Counted from the first letter of the stretch, positions 50,611-61,964 are shown. The stretch is DNA of 64,000 bases from Symbiodinium sp. CCMP2592 (GCA_905221615.1 CAJNDT010004557.1:1-64000), one strand, 5' to 3'. The notes: a model not told the origin generated them from the sequence alone. Program-made: numbers and translations.

Positions 50611-50659
50611 CTGGAACCTGAAAAGCCTCTAGAAGGCTGCTCTCAGCTTCGAAATCCTA

Positions 50660-50771
50660 CTTGGGAGTTTCCGAAAATGAGGGGATCTATAAGGGTTCCT
50701 TTTAAGGGTCCCTATAAGGGATCTATAGGGTTTAGGGTTTAGGGTTTGGGAGTTTCCGGAAACCCCCCACT
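50660..50771. mobile_element. Hairpin element, family B copy 5, with telomere-type run inside
   Basis: TTGGGAGTTTCCGAAAATGA and GGGAGTTTCCGGAAACCCC. The interior holds (TTTAGGG)3 at about 50728-50748. ACTTG is found at both borders. Confidence 0.7.
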
Positions 50772-50965
50772 TGTCCAGCCAGTATTTTAGGGAACTACAG
50801 GTTAAGCTTTGGGAGTATATAGGGGTTTGTATGGAGATGACCGTACCCCAAAAAGGCAAATGTTTCACCTACTCTGCTGCTAAGACAATGCTAAGTATTC
50901 ATAAAAACCCTCAGAGAACCTTGTAAAACTCTGATAGAACCTTGTCTAAAATCGGTACAGCGAAT

Positions 50966-51059
50966 TACCCAGAGGCCCCAGAGTAATTCCTTTCAGGGAT
51001 AACCCCATAAGATTCTATATATGAACCCGTAAAAGGAACTACTTTGGGGCCTTTGGGTA
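50966..51059. mobile_element. Hairpin element, family C copy 8
   Basis: TACCCAGAGGCCCCAGAGTA and ACTACTTTGGGGCCTTTGGGTA ends (right end longer in sequence, last part GGGCCTTTGGGTA). The core is inverted relative to most copies. Confidence 0.8.
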
Positions 51060-51290
51060 GACCCCTGAAGTCGAGTCTAGCATTCGTAGAGCAACTATAC
51101 TCACGGGATTCCCGGCTTGTCAGAAAGAAGAGCAAGAAATAGAGGCTTTTGGCGAAATCAGCAAAATCGGTAAACCTGGTGCCAATTCTTCCCAAAAATG
51201 CCACTGTTGGTGCTTCCTTCGGTGCCTGGCCTCGCGCGTAGAGCCCTGAAGAGCCGGTGGTGGAAGTGCATCCAATGCCTTGCGAAGAGG
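51060..51290. other. Short unassigned stretch
   Basis: No recognisable gene or repeat. Confidence 0.5.
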
Positions 51291-51437
51291 GCTTAGGGTT
51301 TGGGGTTTGGGATTTAGGGTTTAGGGTTTGGGGTTTGGGATTTAGGGTTTAGGGTTTGGGGTTTGGGATTTAGGGTTTAGGGTTTGGGGCTTAGGGTTTG
51401 GGGTTTAAGGTTTGGGGCTTAGGGTTTTAGGGTTTAG
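51291..51437 (+). repeat. 28-base tandem repeat of TTTAGGG/TTTGGGG words
   Basis: GGGATTTAGGGTTTAGGGTT starts at 51309, 51337 and 51365, exactly 28 bases apart, followed by looser units. G-rich, with quadruplex potential. Confidence 0.9.
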
Positions 51438-51850
51438 GCGGCCTTTAGGGGCTCAGGGTTGTTTGCTGCTTTCTTCTGTCTTATGCTGCATACCTGTTGC
51501 GTAGTATTGCCAAAATCGTTCTTCAAGTGCTCTTATGCTCTGACCGTGCTCTTGCTTTGTAAACTCCGCCTTGAGAAGACAAGGGGTTGCGGGGTTTGGG
51601 GTAGAAAAGAAAGCCTTGAGAGGTACTTGTGTTGAGATCAAAGCGTCCTTTAGTTGAGGAAGTTGAATTTATGGCAATTTCTCGTGTTCGCAGCATGAAA
51701 CGAACATGCAAGCAGGCAGTGTGCAAGCACACACTTGCGCAATCTCGCTCAGAGAAGAAAGTGCCTGCATGTGTGTCTCTGTGTGTGTGTGTGCGTGCAT
51801 GGAAGCCTTCAAGCCTAAGCGTTCTGTATGTCCATACATAGGTCCATAAG
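51438..51850. other. Gene-free stretch
   Basis: Overlapping frames on both strands at 51453-51841, unassigned; (TG)n at 51776-51793. Confidence 0.4.
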
Positions 51851-52022
51851 AAATATAGCTAGATATGTATTTGATATGTGTATATATATATAGATATACA
51901 CATATAACCTATGCATACATACACGCATACATACTTATTTACTAAATGTATACTTGCACGCATACGCACATCCATGCATGAATGCATGCATGCATGCATG
52001 CATGCATATCTGTATCTGTATG
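51851..52022. repeat. TA/CATA/TGCA microsatellites
   Basis: (TA)n near 51885, CATACATA at 51912-51935 and (GCAT)n at 51978-52008. The last is self-complementary. Confidence 0.9.
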
Positions 52023-52646
52023 CGGAAACAATCATGGGCCACATGGCCTCCAAAGTCAGCTCACTGAGCGGTGCAATCTGCCCCAGCAGGGAAGATGCCG
52101 GCTCCTTGTCGAACCTGGAGAGGTGCAGGGCTTAGGGCGTTTAGGGGTTAAGGGTTTAGTGGTTTAGGGGTTAGGGCTAGGGATCTAGGGAATTGGGGGG
52201 GAGGTAGAGGCATACCTTCTGGGTCATACCTTACCTCTGTTTTAACAATACTCACTTCTCTATATTACGGTCCATCAGCACGAAACTGAGTACCAAAAAC
52301 AAAAGAGGGGTAGGTCATGCCAGTATGACTTATTAGGTCCAACTTCAGGTAGAGTTCAGGGTTGCGGCTTAGGTCCTGTTGTACATACGCCAGTCACTCA
52401 GCCCTTGCTATATAATGAAAACAAACCGAAGGATATTCAGTACTCTAGCTGGAAGGTACATGAGCTCTACAACGATAAAGCTCCAGTTGGACCAAGAGTA
52501 CACACAGCATTGTCATTGTTCATATTCCGTTCTATAGGGTTACACCGTCCAACCCTTGGCACGCATAGTATTCTCAATGCCCTTGTAAGGTTGAAGAAAG
52601 GGTTGGATTGTACTTAAAATCACAAACAACAGAACTAACGACAGCT
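52023..52646. other. Gene-free stretch
   Basis: TTTAGGG-like at 52130-52190; otherwise unassigned with a 70-codon frame at 52405. Confidence 0.45.
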
Positions 52647-52740
52647 TACCCCAACGCCCCATAGTAGCTCCTTTTTGTGGTTCATGTTTAGAAGCCTATA
52701 AGGTAATCCCAAAAAGGAACTACTATGGGGCCTTAGGGTA
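52647..52740. mobile_element. Hairpin element, family C copy 9
   Basis: TACCCCAACGCCCCATAGTA and ACTACTATGGGGCCTTAGGG pair over most of the arm. Confidence 0.9.
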
Positions 52741-52830
52741 AACCCCATGTTAGTCCAAGGTTGCCCTGAGCCCTCGACCCTTATCACCGCAACCCACTGA
52801 AACCCTACAACTCAAAGTCCAAACCCCAAC

Positions 52831-52908
52831 CCTATCCCTCCAAGGACCTCATAGTTAGGGCCCTAGACCGCTTAAGGACTCCATAATAAGGTCCCTGGAG
52901 GCATAGGG
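52831..52908. mobile_element. Hairpin element, family P copy 2
   Basis: CCTATCCCTCCAAGGACCTC and AGGTCCCTGGAGGCATAGGG around CCCTAGACCGCTTAAGGA. Confidence 0.7.
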
Positions 52909-52995
52909 CAATTCTGTGGCAGTCCAACGTCGGCTGGCCGAGGCGTCAACCGACCCCAAAGACCAGGACCGAAACCCTAAAACCTAAAGTCTACA

Positions 52996-53350
52996 CTCCT
53001 AACCTATGATACGTAGTCCAAGCTTGGCTAAACCCTAACCCTAAACTCCTAACCTATGATACGTAGTCCAAGCTTGGCTAAACCCTAAACCCTAAACTCC
53101 TAACCTATGATACGTAGTCCAAGCTTGGCTAAACCCTAAACCCTAAACTCCTAACCTATGATACGTAGTCCAAGCTTGGCTAAACCCTAAACCCTAAACT
53201 CCTAACCTATGATACGTAGTCCAAGCTTGGCTAAACCCTAAACCCTAAACTCCTAACCTATGATACGTAGTCCAAGCTTGGCTAAACCCTAAACCCTAAA
53301 CTCCTAACCTATGAACCTAGCATCTCCTAACCTATGATACGTAGTTAGCC
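52996..53350. repeat. 51-base satellite with embedded CCCTAAA, six to seven units
   Basis: CTCCTAACCTATGATACG starts at 52996, 53046, 53097, 53148, 53199, 53250 and 53301. Units are nearly identical (a recent array) and each ends with CTAAACCCTAAACCCTAAA. The first unit is one base shorter and the last is truncated and followed by a partial restart at 53324. Confidence 0.95.
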
Positions 53351-53460
53351 GAGGTGCATGTATGCCGCAGTCGCCCATGCGCTACCCGACACCACGCTCA
53401 GGGCATCGAACTGGAACGGGCACGTTTCTAGTAGCTGAGGGCTTTAGGGCTTTAGGGCTT

Positions 53461-53556
53461 TAGGTTGGGTACTGCCCCTCATAAAATAAGTAACAGCCTA
53501 TAGTAGGGCTAGTATTAAGGGCCTTACATATCTATATTATGAGTATACCCAACCTT
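53461..53556. mobile_element. Hairpin element, family Q copy 2
   Basis: TAGGTTGGGTACTGCC on the left, GAGTATACCCAACCTT on the right. It shares GGGCTAGTATTAAGG and TATCTATATTATGA with copy 1. Confidence 0.7.
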
Positions 53557-54327
53557 TAGGGTTAATGTAGGGACTGCCAAAAAGCAGTAAGTAGGGTAGG
53601 GGGGGGGGTATATATTGTAGTATGATGATGACAAGGAACACAAAATATGTGTATAGCCGGTGCATACATGTATTCAGGCACTTCTAAAAACAGGGTTTGG
53701 GAGTAGCGGCTTGGGAGGCGTGATTTTGGTGGTTCTGCGAATCAGGAAGAAACTCAAGGCTCCGATCAGTACTTCAGCTCCGAAGGGCGCACCCCTCCAT
53801 GTTGCCAGGAGAAACCCGTGAGGAAGTGTTTATCGCGGATGGATGACCACACCTTGCAACTTAGTTATGTCCAGAACTGATCGGAAAATAATATTGGTCA
53901 CCTTTGACAGGTTCCAAACAAGGCGCCCTCCCGTCTTCCCTCCAGCTTCGAAAAGCCTGATGGCAGATCGTCCAGCGGCGAGGGCTGGCAATAATATAGA
54001 GCGCACTCCATGTATCAGTGAGTTAAACACATCACAGGCGCTCTCCCCACAAACTTTGCAAAACCCTTTCGTTGAGGGACAAACCTTAAACCATATCAGG
54101 ATTCCTATCATAATTTATACGGTATATTCCTTGATTAGGGGGTTTTGGAGGTTCTGAGTCTTCCGGAAGTTCTACATTCCATCCACGTACTTGGGGGAAT
54201 GCCGTTTCAAAAGGCAGAGGTTTTAGGGGTTTAGGGTGTATCGGGTTTCGCGCTGTGGGGACTCTGAGTTCGAGGGCTCTTAAACTCCATTATCGGGTTC
54301 AGAGATCCTCAGTACATTGAGCTGAAA
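53557..54327. other. Gene-free stretch with unassigned frame and family E fragment
   Basis: 53830-54111 (minus) is a 93-codon frame of ordinary composition (LLPALAAGRSAIRLFEAGGK); it could be an exon but is overlapped by a plus-strand frame. 54085-54160 is a one-sided family E remnant. Confidence 0.3.
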
Positions 54328-54428
54328 CGGTTGATGATATAAATCCTGCATTACCTTAAGGACCCTAAACTATGGGAACTATGGTATATTCCTTATTATG
54401 GGAAATGCAGGATTTATATCATCAACCG
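54328..54428. mobile_element. Hairpin element, family A copy 5
   Basis: A clean 101-base copy: CGGTTGATGATATAAATCCT to AGGATTTATATCATCAACCG, loop ACTATGGGAACTATGG. Confidence 0.9.
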
Positions 54429-54682
54429 AAGTGTAAGTGACAATACCGAAAGTCTTCGAAGGTTCGGGCACGCGCTGCAAGATCACCGCGACAACCCAAA
54501 ACCCTAGACCCTAAACCCTGAATCCTGAACCCCTAAACCCTAGACCCTGAGGATAGTCTTACTGATGACTCGGACCGTTTTCTCGCTGACTTGTTGCGCT
54601 TCGAACCGTTCACCTCCAAACCTAGCCCAGAGACCTCGGAACCCTTCTAAATCCTTAAGATGCAAGAAGCGGGTTTTGTGTT
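54429..54682. other. Short gene-free stretch
   Basis: CCCTAAACCCTAGACC words at 54500-54550; otherwise unassigned. Confidence 0.5.
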
Positions 54683-54774
54683 CCCAAAGGGTCCAAGTAT
54701 CATTCTGGCTATATACTTATAGGGTATTTTGGGGGTCTAAGTATATACCAAGATGATACTTACACGCTTTGGGG
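54683..54774. mobile_element. Hairpin element, family F copy 4
   Basis: CCCAAAGGGTCCAAGTATCA left. The right arm is diverged (GATACTTACACGCTTTGGGG). Confidence 0.85.
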
Positions 54775-55740
54775 TTATGGTATCTAACAAGTGCAACAAA
54801 AGACAATAAGGGCCACTACTAGTATTCAGACCCGTGTTCTACATCAATGATCAATGCTCGTTGCTGGTCCCAGTCCCTCGAACATCACGGAATCCCGATC
54901 CCCAAAGGGCCCCTGCATCCTGAATCCCGAACCTTCCAGCTGCCACCCTAGATCTTTGCCCCTTACCCCCCGCTGCGATTTACCCTAGGGATCAAAATCG
55001 CCCAAAAGCCTTATATAGTATGGTCTTTGGATCCGAAAGCCTTCATATATGAGTCCTTAGATCCCTAGCCTCCAAAAACAAGAAATACAAAAACAAATGT
55101 ATATATATATATATATATATATACACATACATAGTTTTGGGGGTATACTAATAGTAGGTAGAAAGGAACTGTAAGCAGGAGCCCTAAGGAGGAGTCGAAT
55201 TGAGAGAAAGTTCCAGGCCCTAAACCCTAAACCTCAAAGCCCTACCACCCTAGACCCTAAAGACCTATAACCCCCCCAAACCCTAAAAGCCTAAGCCAAT
55301 AAAACCCCCAAACCCTAAAACCTAAATCCTAAAGGCCCTTAAACCTGAAACCCGGAACCCCAAATCGTAAAAGCCTGAAAGGCCCCCACACCCTAAACCC
55401 AAACTAAAACTCTAAAACCCTAAACCCTAAATCCTAACAGCCCTGAGCCCTCGCCTGCTCCATCAGATCTGCGGCCTCCAAGGCGCGGAGGGCTCCTGTA
55501 ACAAAGGGCTTCGGGGTCTAGGGTTTTAGGGTTCAGGCTTTAGGGGGTGTAGGGGTTCAGGATTGAGGAGTATGGGAGTTTCGGATTTAGGAGTTCAGGA
55601 TTTATTATTAGCTTCTATAGGATTTAGGTTTCATAGCAGCTTATCCGAAAAGGAGCGTTGAAAAGTTAAGCTTTGGACGGCTGAGGCTTCGCAGCCTTCA
55701 AGCGGGCGAAAGTTCAGGGGGTTGCGGTTCACACTCTATT
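54775..55740. other. Gene-free stretch with (TA)n and CCCTAAA block
   Basis: (TA)n at 55098-55122; degenerate CCCTAAA at 55215-55440; TTTAGGG at 55510-55590. Confidence 0.6.
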
Positions 55741-55818
55741 CTGGGTTCTTGTTAAGGGATTTAGCTTAAGTACCTATAGGTCCCTAACTTAAATGAAGGT
55801 CCTTAAAAAAGAACCCAG
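55741..55818. mobile_element. Hairpin element, family O
   Basis: CTGGGTTCTTGTTAAGG and CCTTAAAAAAGAACCCAG around a short AGGTCCCTAAC loop. Confidence 0.7.
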
Positions 55819-55859
55819 TTTTAAAGTTGAGGAATCAATGGTTCAAGGAGCTGGGGTTT

Positions 55860-55982
55860 ACTTGGGGGGGCAGGGGACGTAGTAAGTAGGTTAGAAGTAG
55901 AGTTATAAGTACCCCAAATAGAGTCTCCCCAGTTATAACCCTACTTACAAATGACTTACTAAGTCCCCTTCCCCTCCAAGTA
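55860..55982. mobile_element. Hairpin element, family N copy 2
   Basis: The core GGGGACGTAGTAAG / CTTACTAAGTCCCC (55873-55968) is extended by outer ACTTGGGGGG / CCCCTCCAAGT arms. Confidence 0.8.
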
Positions 55983-56555
55983 GGACATGGGACTACGGTC
56001 ATGGTCTTGAACCTGCTGTATCGACAGTTTTGCGATTGAGGGCTTGGGGACCCCAACCCTAGTGGGGTGGCGACAAGTTAGAACTTAACCCTGCAGCCTT
56101 TAAAGGAGCCCTTATCCCAACCCTTAAAGCAAACCCAAAGAGACTTAGAGAGATCCCTAGGGCTCCTTTAAGGGATCTATTCTCGGGCTATAGACACTCA
56201 GGAAACTTCTCCCTGCAGCAACCAGGTCCCCCATGCTGTTGGGTTTTGGCACGCGTTGCTTGGAGAGCTTGTGGTTTTGCACAAGCTACTGAGATTGGCC
56301 ACAGGTGCCTACAGGATCTAATCTAACCTTCAGGTCTGAATAAGTATCCGCTTCAAGTCTAATCCCATAATACGCCCGAACCCTGCACTGAGTGAATTAA
56401 GGGTCTCTGCAGGTATGCTAAGTAGGATACTGGGGGCTTCCTGTCTAGGCTAAATCCCCCCTATGGCGGCACAAAATCCAGCGACGACCGCATTTGTTAG
56501 GCTCACGACCATACGGACTTTGCCGGGCCCGGAGTCTTGCACCCTAACAGAAACA
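55983..56555. other. Gene-free stretch
   Basis: Only a GGGCTCCTTTAAGGGATCTA word (56160) and unassigned sequence. Confidence 0.5.
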
Positions 56556-56602
56556 CCCTAAACCCTAAACCCTAAATTTAGGGTTTAGGGTTTAGGGTTT
56601 AG
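56556..56602. repeat. Perfect palindrome of telomere-type repeats
   Basis: Three CCCTAAA units run directly into three TTTAGGG units plus TTTAG, centre near 56577. No loop separates the arms. Confidence 0.95.
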
Positions 56603-57310
56603 TGCGCCCCAGCAAACTCTTGGATGCAAATATTCTCTTCTTGCGGAAATACTCGCCCTACTTATCTGATCTGCAGCACTTGTCCTCACGGCTTTGCCGC
56701 AAATGCTGACGTCCTCGAGCTGGTTTCGGAAAGGGATGGTGTTGCCACTCCAATGCGATCCACATGGGTTCTTGGAGACAACGTGAATGTGGAGGGTTGC
56801 GGCCAACATCCTTGGCGGATTGCATGGCGGCGCGATCATCATGACAGATGCCTGCATGCTGGACGTGTTCCTCACCGTAAAGGGGCATGCTATCTCTGCT
56901 TCTTCTCCTCCCCTCGCCTCCTCAAGTGCGAACGGGTGAACCGCTGCGGCATGTCGATCTCAATGGCTGGACTCTCTGGAAAATCTTCCTTGCGCTCTTC
57001 CGTCACTTGCGCACACCAGCAAACAGCAAATATGTCCATCTAAGCAAAACCTATCCTATCCCTCAAACTAAACCGTAAACATCCGTAACCCTGGTCCCTA
57101 ACGACGCTCTAAACCCTCCATCACCCTACACACCAAAGCAATGACCCTGATCCCAAACCGCAAACGCCAAAACCTCAACCACTCTGGTCCTACTGCAGCT
57201 GCAGCCGACGCAAGGCCACCGCCGCTGAAGCAAAGACCAACCTCGTCACGACTGGACTCCAGTTAATTTGTCCGGCATGTATTGAAAGACCTACAGCTAA
57301 AGAACGGGTG
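56603..57310. other. Mostly repeat-free island with overlapping frames
   Basis: 56624-57043 (plus, 139 codons) and 56585-56888 (minus) are open. The plus product has a Cys-rich middle (CYLCFFSSPRLLKC). No family recognised; could be an exon or chance. Confidence 0.3.
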
Positions 57311-57780
57311 CCCGAAGCAGCAAGGCACCTAATTAACACCGAACAGTATCTCAACCAGTTATTATTCGACCTTCCCCCACCCCCTGACCCAGCCATCCAG
57401 CTATTAATCCATCCATCCATCTATCTGTCCAGCCATACGTTTATCCATCTATTCATCCATCCATGCATCCGCGCAGCCCTCTCATCCATAGCCTCTTCCA
57501 TAAGCCTTTCTATGAAGGCTCCCATTAACCCTCCCAGAAACCCTTGCAGAAACCCTCCTATAAACTCTTCTGAAAACCATTGTACAGGCTTTTTCAGAAA
57601 CCCCTGTACTGAGACTGGTACTAGTGCTAGCACTAATTCCAGCAGCAGTACTCGTACTCGAGCTAATACTAGTACGATTACTAGTACCGCAGCCGCAACA
57701 GTAGCAGCAGCTCCGTTGTCCTTTCGTCCTCTTCGTGGTCTTCTCTGGTCGCTATCGTCGATAGAGTAATCGTTGTAGTA
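57311..57780. repeat. (CCAT)n and trinucleotide-rich stretch
   Basis: ATCCATCCATCTATCTGTCC at 57407-57426 and again to 57470. CAGCAG/CTAGTA-rich sequence at 57620-57715. Confidence 0.65.
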
Positions 57781-58473
57781 GCCGTAGCATTAGCCAGCTG
57801 CTAGCTGCAGCAGTTGCACAACCCCCTCTGCCCCTGTTGCGGCTCCGTATTCTTCCATACGGCACCCAAACCCAAATAACGAATCCTGCTGGCACCCTTT
57901 TGAGCCTCGTTTGGAAAAAACAAGACAAAGAATGCAAGAACAATCCGACAAACAAACTATCAAGCTGCACGAACCATAACACATGCACCCCCAACCCTAA
58001 ACCCTACACCTGAAACCTAATTAAGTAGTATGAACTATAATATATGTATACTTAACCTGAAATCTTACACCTGAAACCATCCTGAACCCGGCAAAACCCC
58101 ATACACCCCATCTGCTCCCTATCAAGCCTTGCAGGCCCTAGAAAGACCACACCCACATTAACCCGAAGCCCTGAACTCCAAGCCCTAAACCCTAAACCCT
58201 CATAAACTCTAGATCTCTAAACCTCTAATACCCCGAATATCCTACCTAAGGACTTATATAAGGAAGGCATAATAAGGAAAGCCAAAAAGGTAGGTTATTC
58301 AGGGTTAAGGCAAACCCTAAGCCCTTTTTGAAAGAAGAAGCACGTTGCTCGGGCCTCAAACTGCTCCCTCGGCCGAATAGCGGGCTGTGCATCCTCGGAT
58401 GGGGGCTTCTGCCTTTTCCCAGAGTGTCCATATATTCTACCAATATGGAATTCGGTACCCGAAACCATAATAT
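57781..58473. other. Gene-free stretch
   Basis: CCCTAAA words at 57990-58010 and 58180-58200; otherwise unassigned. Confidence 0.5.
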
Positions 58474-58572
58474 AGTTGATGTTATCAATCCTGCGTTACC
58501 TTAAGGACCCTAAACTATGGGAATTATGGTATATTCCTTATTATGGGTCATGCAGGATTTATATCATCAACC
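58474..58572. mobile_element. Hairpin element, family A copy 6
   Basis: Left end diverged (AGTTGATGTTATCAATCC); the right end and loop are intact. Confidence 0.85.
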
Positions 58573-59904
58573 ACAACTAGGACGGTTGCACTCCACCCCT
58601 TCCAGTCCCAGATCACATGGGTGGAGTAAACTCAACACGCACACATTTCACTCTTGTTGTCAACGGCCGGGGACTTTCTACCATACAGCAGGAACCATGA
58701 AGATCAGTACACGATAGGAGCATATAGTAGCAGGCCTGCCGCTGGTAGTCCATCCAAAACACATGCAAACTCAAGATTACATGTACCATTGCCCACATGA
58801 TGTCTCCAAGACCTGATCCAAGACCAGGGGCACTGCAAGGGCTAGCAGCCGTAGCATACCACGGGGAGTAACTTCGTACTGTTGTCTTCGCCAACGCAGA
58901 GGCCATGGTGGAGATGGTCCTGTTACGGAAAGCGGTCTGTCCCCCTGCCCTCGAAGCGACTCCTCCGAGTAATCTCGAGGAGGCGATTACCCGCTCCCTA
59001 GCCTCACTGTCTGGAGGACTAGGTTCGGTGTCATCCTGCACTAGAACCCACACATCAGCTGGGTTAGCCGGGTTTTCCATCCTTCTCCTTTTCGCCGTTA
59101 TCGGCTGCATGCTAGCTTTTCTTCTTTACAGGTGCAGGATGATGCGAGGAATGCCAGGCGGCCCGCACTTTGTACAAGCACGCCCGATTGCTCCCTGTCC
59201 ACTCCCTCGCTCTCTCTGGCCCTGTCTCCCTCCCTCTCATGAATAAGTGGTATTCACATGCTACTCACTATCAGCTCGCATAACATAGGGCATAGGTGGT
59301 ATACATTGGCATACAATAGCAAAGCGCATATTTGCACATCCAACTCACTCCTGGTACCCCGCAGCACTGCCCGTCTCTCCAGATTTGTTGCCCCGGCCCC
59401 TGCCTGGCATTCTCGAAGAGGGCCTGCGGCTCACATCTTTAGACCATTCGACCTCCGACGTTCCGAGGGAACGTTGCCTCGTCGAGGCGCCGCTGCAGAG
59501 CTGACAGCGTCTGAGCGCAAAAAAGTCTGAGATGAAGATTGGCCCGCTTCAGCGTTTCACATTCCGCTGGTCGGAGATGTGCGTGGAACTCAGGTCGAGT
59601 CCGTGCAGATCGCGAGGGTCTCCGCTGGAGCCCGCCCAACGCGAACAACTTGAGCTGATGCGTGCATGAGAGAGTCTTGCTGGCACTGAGGTATCCCTGC
59701 AACATGGCACCAAAGAAAAGCTGCCAGTTTAGGAGTTTAGGGCTTAAAGGGTTTAGGGCTGAAAGGCTATCTGAAGAACTGTCGGTTTACCAGTAAAGAG
59801 TGCCCATCGCTTGAAGGTTCTCATACTTCTCTTCTGGCCGGGTGCTGAGGCTTTCTTGGATTGCCGTACGCAGCTTAGATGTCTTGGGTTTGTAGGATTT
59901 ACGG
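58573..59904. other. Longest repeat-poor island in the right half, unassigned frames
   Basis: 58613-59110 (minus, 165 codons) and 58905-59246 (plus, 113 codons, with a hydrophobic segment GFSILLLFAVIGCMLAFLL) overlap on opposite strands, so at most one is real. Neither is assignable. Telomere-like words are rare here apart from 59735-59757. Confidence 0.35.
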
Positions 59905-60013
59905 ACCCAGAGACTCCAATACCCCTTAATTAGGGTATACTCCCTAAATCATATTCGGGATCCTACCATAACCCAAGGTATATTTCTAAATTAAGGGATA
60001 CTGGAGTCTTTGA
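59905..60013. mobile_element. Hairpin element, family E copy 8
   Basis: ACCCAGAGACTCCAATACCC and GGATACTGGAGTCTTTG, with GGGATCCTACCATAACCC at the centre. Confidence 0.8.
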
Positions 60014-61282
60014 GATTCCTGGTCTGTGGGTAAGGGTTCGGAGTTTAGGAGATTAGTGCGTGCGCGTTGGGGCCTACAGTGTTTGACGCACCCACTTATG
60101 CGTGCAGTGGTAGTGGTTTTTGGCCATGAACGTTACAACCCCAAGCCATAAAGTTAAACTCTCATAGCTAAAGGGGTCCACACCTGCCACCATGCTACTA
60201 GGTCAGGCTACAACGTCCCCTCATGTTTCCTCCAAAGACGGTAACATGTTCCGAAACTACCCAAGCAAGTAAAAGTTTAGACTTTGAGAGCAAGCAAGAT
60301 AAAATCACACCAGCCGAAGAAGTCAAAGCTCAAAACCGAGTACACCCATCACAGCGGCAGCTGCAGGCATCCGGGGAGGGGGGGCCTTATATACAGTCGC
60401 CCCCAACACGGCTTTCAAATCTCAGAAGGCTCTGAGTAGCTGAGGGTCTACACCTACAGGCTCTGGGCCGCAGGTCTCGTGTTCAAGCCTGGGGTCAGGG
60501 GGTCGGGGCTCAAGGGGTTCAGGGTGCAGCCCTAAACCCCTAGACCCCTAAACCCAACATAACCCTATACCCTAAACCTCTGAATCCCTAAACCCTGAAC
60601 CCTGAAGGTCTGGGGCAATTGAATAAGTGGGACCCGACTACATGTGCTTCGGGGAGGCGAGGAAAGCAGCCGTGGCAGAACTGAGCCCGGCATCGCGGTC
60701 CTGCGGCGGAATAGGGTTTAGCTTGACGGGGCTTCTCTTGATACAGCTTTACCGAGTGTGAGTTTAACATCTCCAGGCTTTAGACCTGCTCGGGCGGCAA
60801 GTGCTTCGGTTTGGGCTCAGCGTATCGGTTCAGGGTGAGAGAAATGAGCGCTTGGATATGCGCCTGGGCATTGTGGATGATTCAAGATTAACTTGCATCG
60901 GGTAGGAACTTGACCTGGCGAAGCAGTCCGTTAATTAGGGAAGGCGGGCACGCGACTGCGGCCTTTAAGAGGGACCCGTGGAGGAATCAGGAAACTCTCA
61001 AGGGTCGCTCAAGTTAACTCCCACCTGAAAGCACTCTTGAAAGCCCGCTGTCGAGGCTGTTGGTCTAATTCTCCAACCATGCAAAGACTCCTTACGTAAT
61101 TGTTATCATCCCGGAGGGTCTGTATATACTACCATTATAGAATTCTGCTTCTTCAGGCATGCAGACCCAAGAGGCAAGGATAATGCAGACACAGTTGCAA
61201 GCTGTATGTTTGTTCCCCACCCTCGGTGTGGGGTTGTTAGATTTTAAAGTCAGCTATTGCTCCTCGCCCACTGAGATTACCT
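60014..61282. other. Gene-free stretch
   Basis: CCCTAAA words at 60531-60600; plain sequence elsewhere with small unassigned frames. Confidence 0.45.
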
Positions 61283-61414
61283 CCTGGAGTACCCAACCCC
61301 ACAGACCACCGTGAGAACATCGTGAGAATCCCTGGAGTGCCCAACCCCACAGACTACCGTGAGAATCCCTGGAGTGCCCAACCCCACGGACTACCGTGAG
61401 AATCCCTGGAGTGC
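61283..61414. repeat. 37-base tandem repeat
   Basis: CCTGGAGTGCCCAACCCCAC starts at 61331 and 61368, with diverged starts at 61283 and 61405. The first spacing is 48, the others 37. Confidence 0.9.
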
Positions 61415-61567
61415 TCGGGAACACCAGGGTTTAAGGTTTAGGCTCGGGTTCTTTAGGTCTTCGGATTTGCGTGTAGGAAGGACAAGGCGCTAGGGTGGGG
61501 ATGTTCGAAATAAAATAAATTTCATTAAGGAGTTCATTTGGCCGCCATATGTATATGCAAAGTATAC

Positions 61568-61601
<34 letters not shown>

Positions 61602-61854
61602 GTGTGTGTAGATGACAGGGGTTGGCTATCTCTGAGCCCTACACAAACACGCGCGAGCGTCCACGCATATACACACACACACACACTGGCAGGGCGGCAA
61701 AGTCCAACACCTGAAGCCCATATGGCTAAAGCCTGAACCTTCAACCACAATCTCACGGCCTAGGACTTTTATGCAAGCATACTACTATACTATGATAACC
61801 ACTACCACCACCACTACTGCTGCGGCTGTTACTACTACGGCTACCACCACTACC
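61415..61854. repeat. Gene-free stretch with (TA)n and (CA)n
   Basis: (TA)n at 61567-61600; (CA)n at 61669-61686; ACCACC/CTACTA words at 61798-61855. Confidence 0.75.
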
Positions 61855-61964
61855 CCGAAGACTCCATGTACCCATATAGTAGGTACTTAGGCCTTAAAGG
61901 GGTCCTTATATGGTCACTTCGAAGCCTAAGTACCTACTACATGGGTACATGGAGCCTTTGGGTA
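61855..61964. mobile_element. Hairpin element, family G copy 2
   Basis: GACTCCATGTACCCATATAG and CATGGGTACATGGAGC, inner arms GTAGGTACTTAGGC / GCCTAAGTACCTAC. Confidence 0.85.

Noticed and set aside
52996..53350. CRISPR-like regular repeat
   Set aside because: Units are contiguous with no variable spacers; it is a simple satellite.
60430..60510. tRNA-like B box (GTGTTCAAGCCTGG)
   Set aside because: No T stem, acceptor stem or proper A box can be paired around it.
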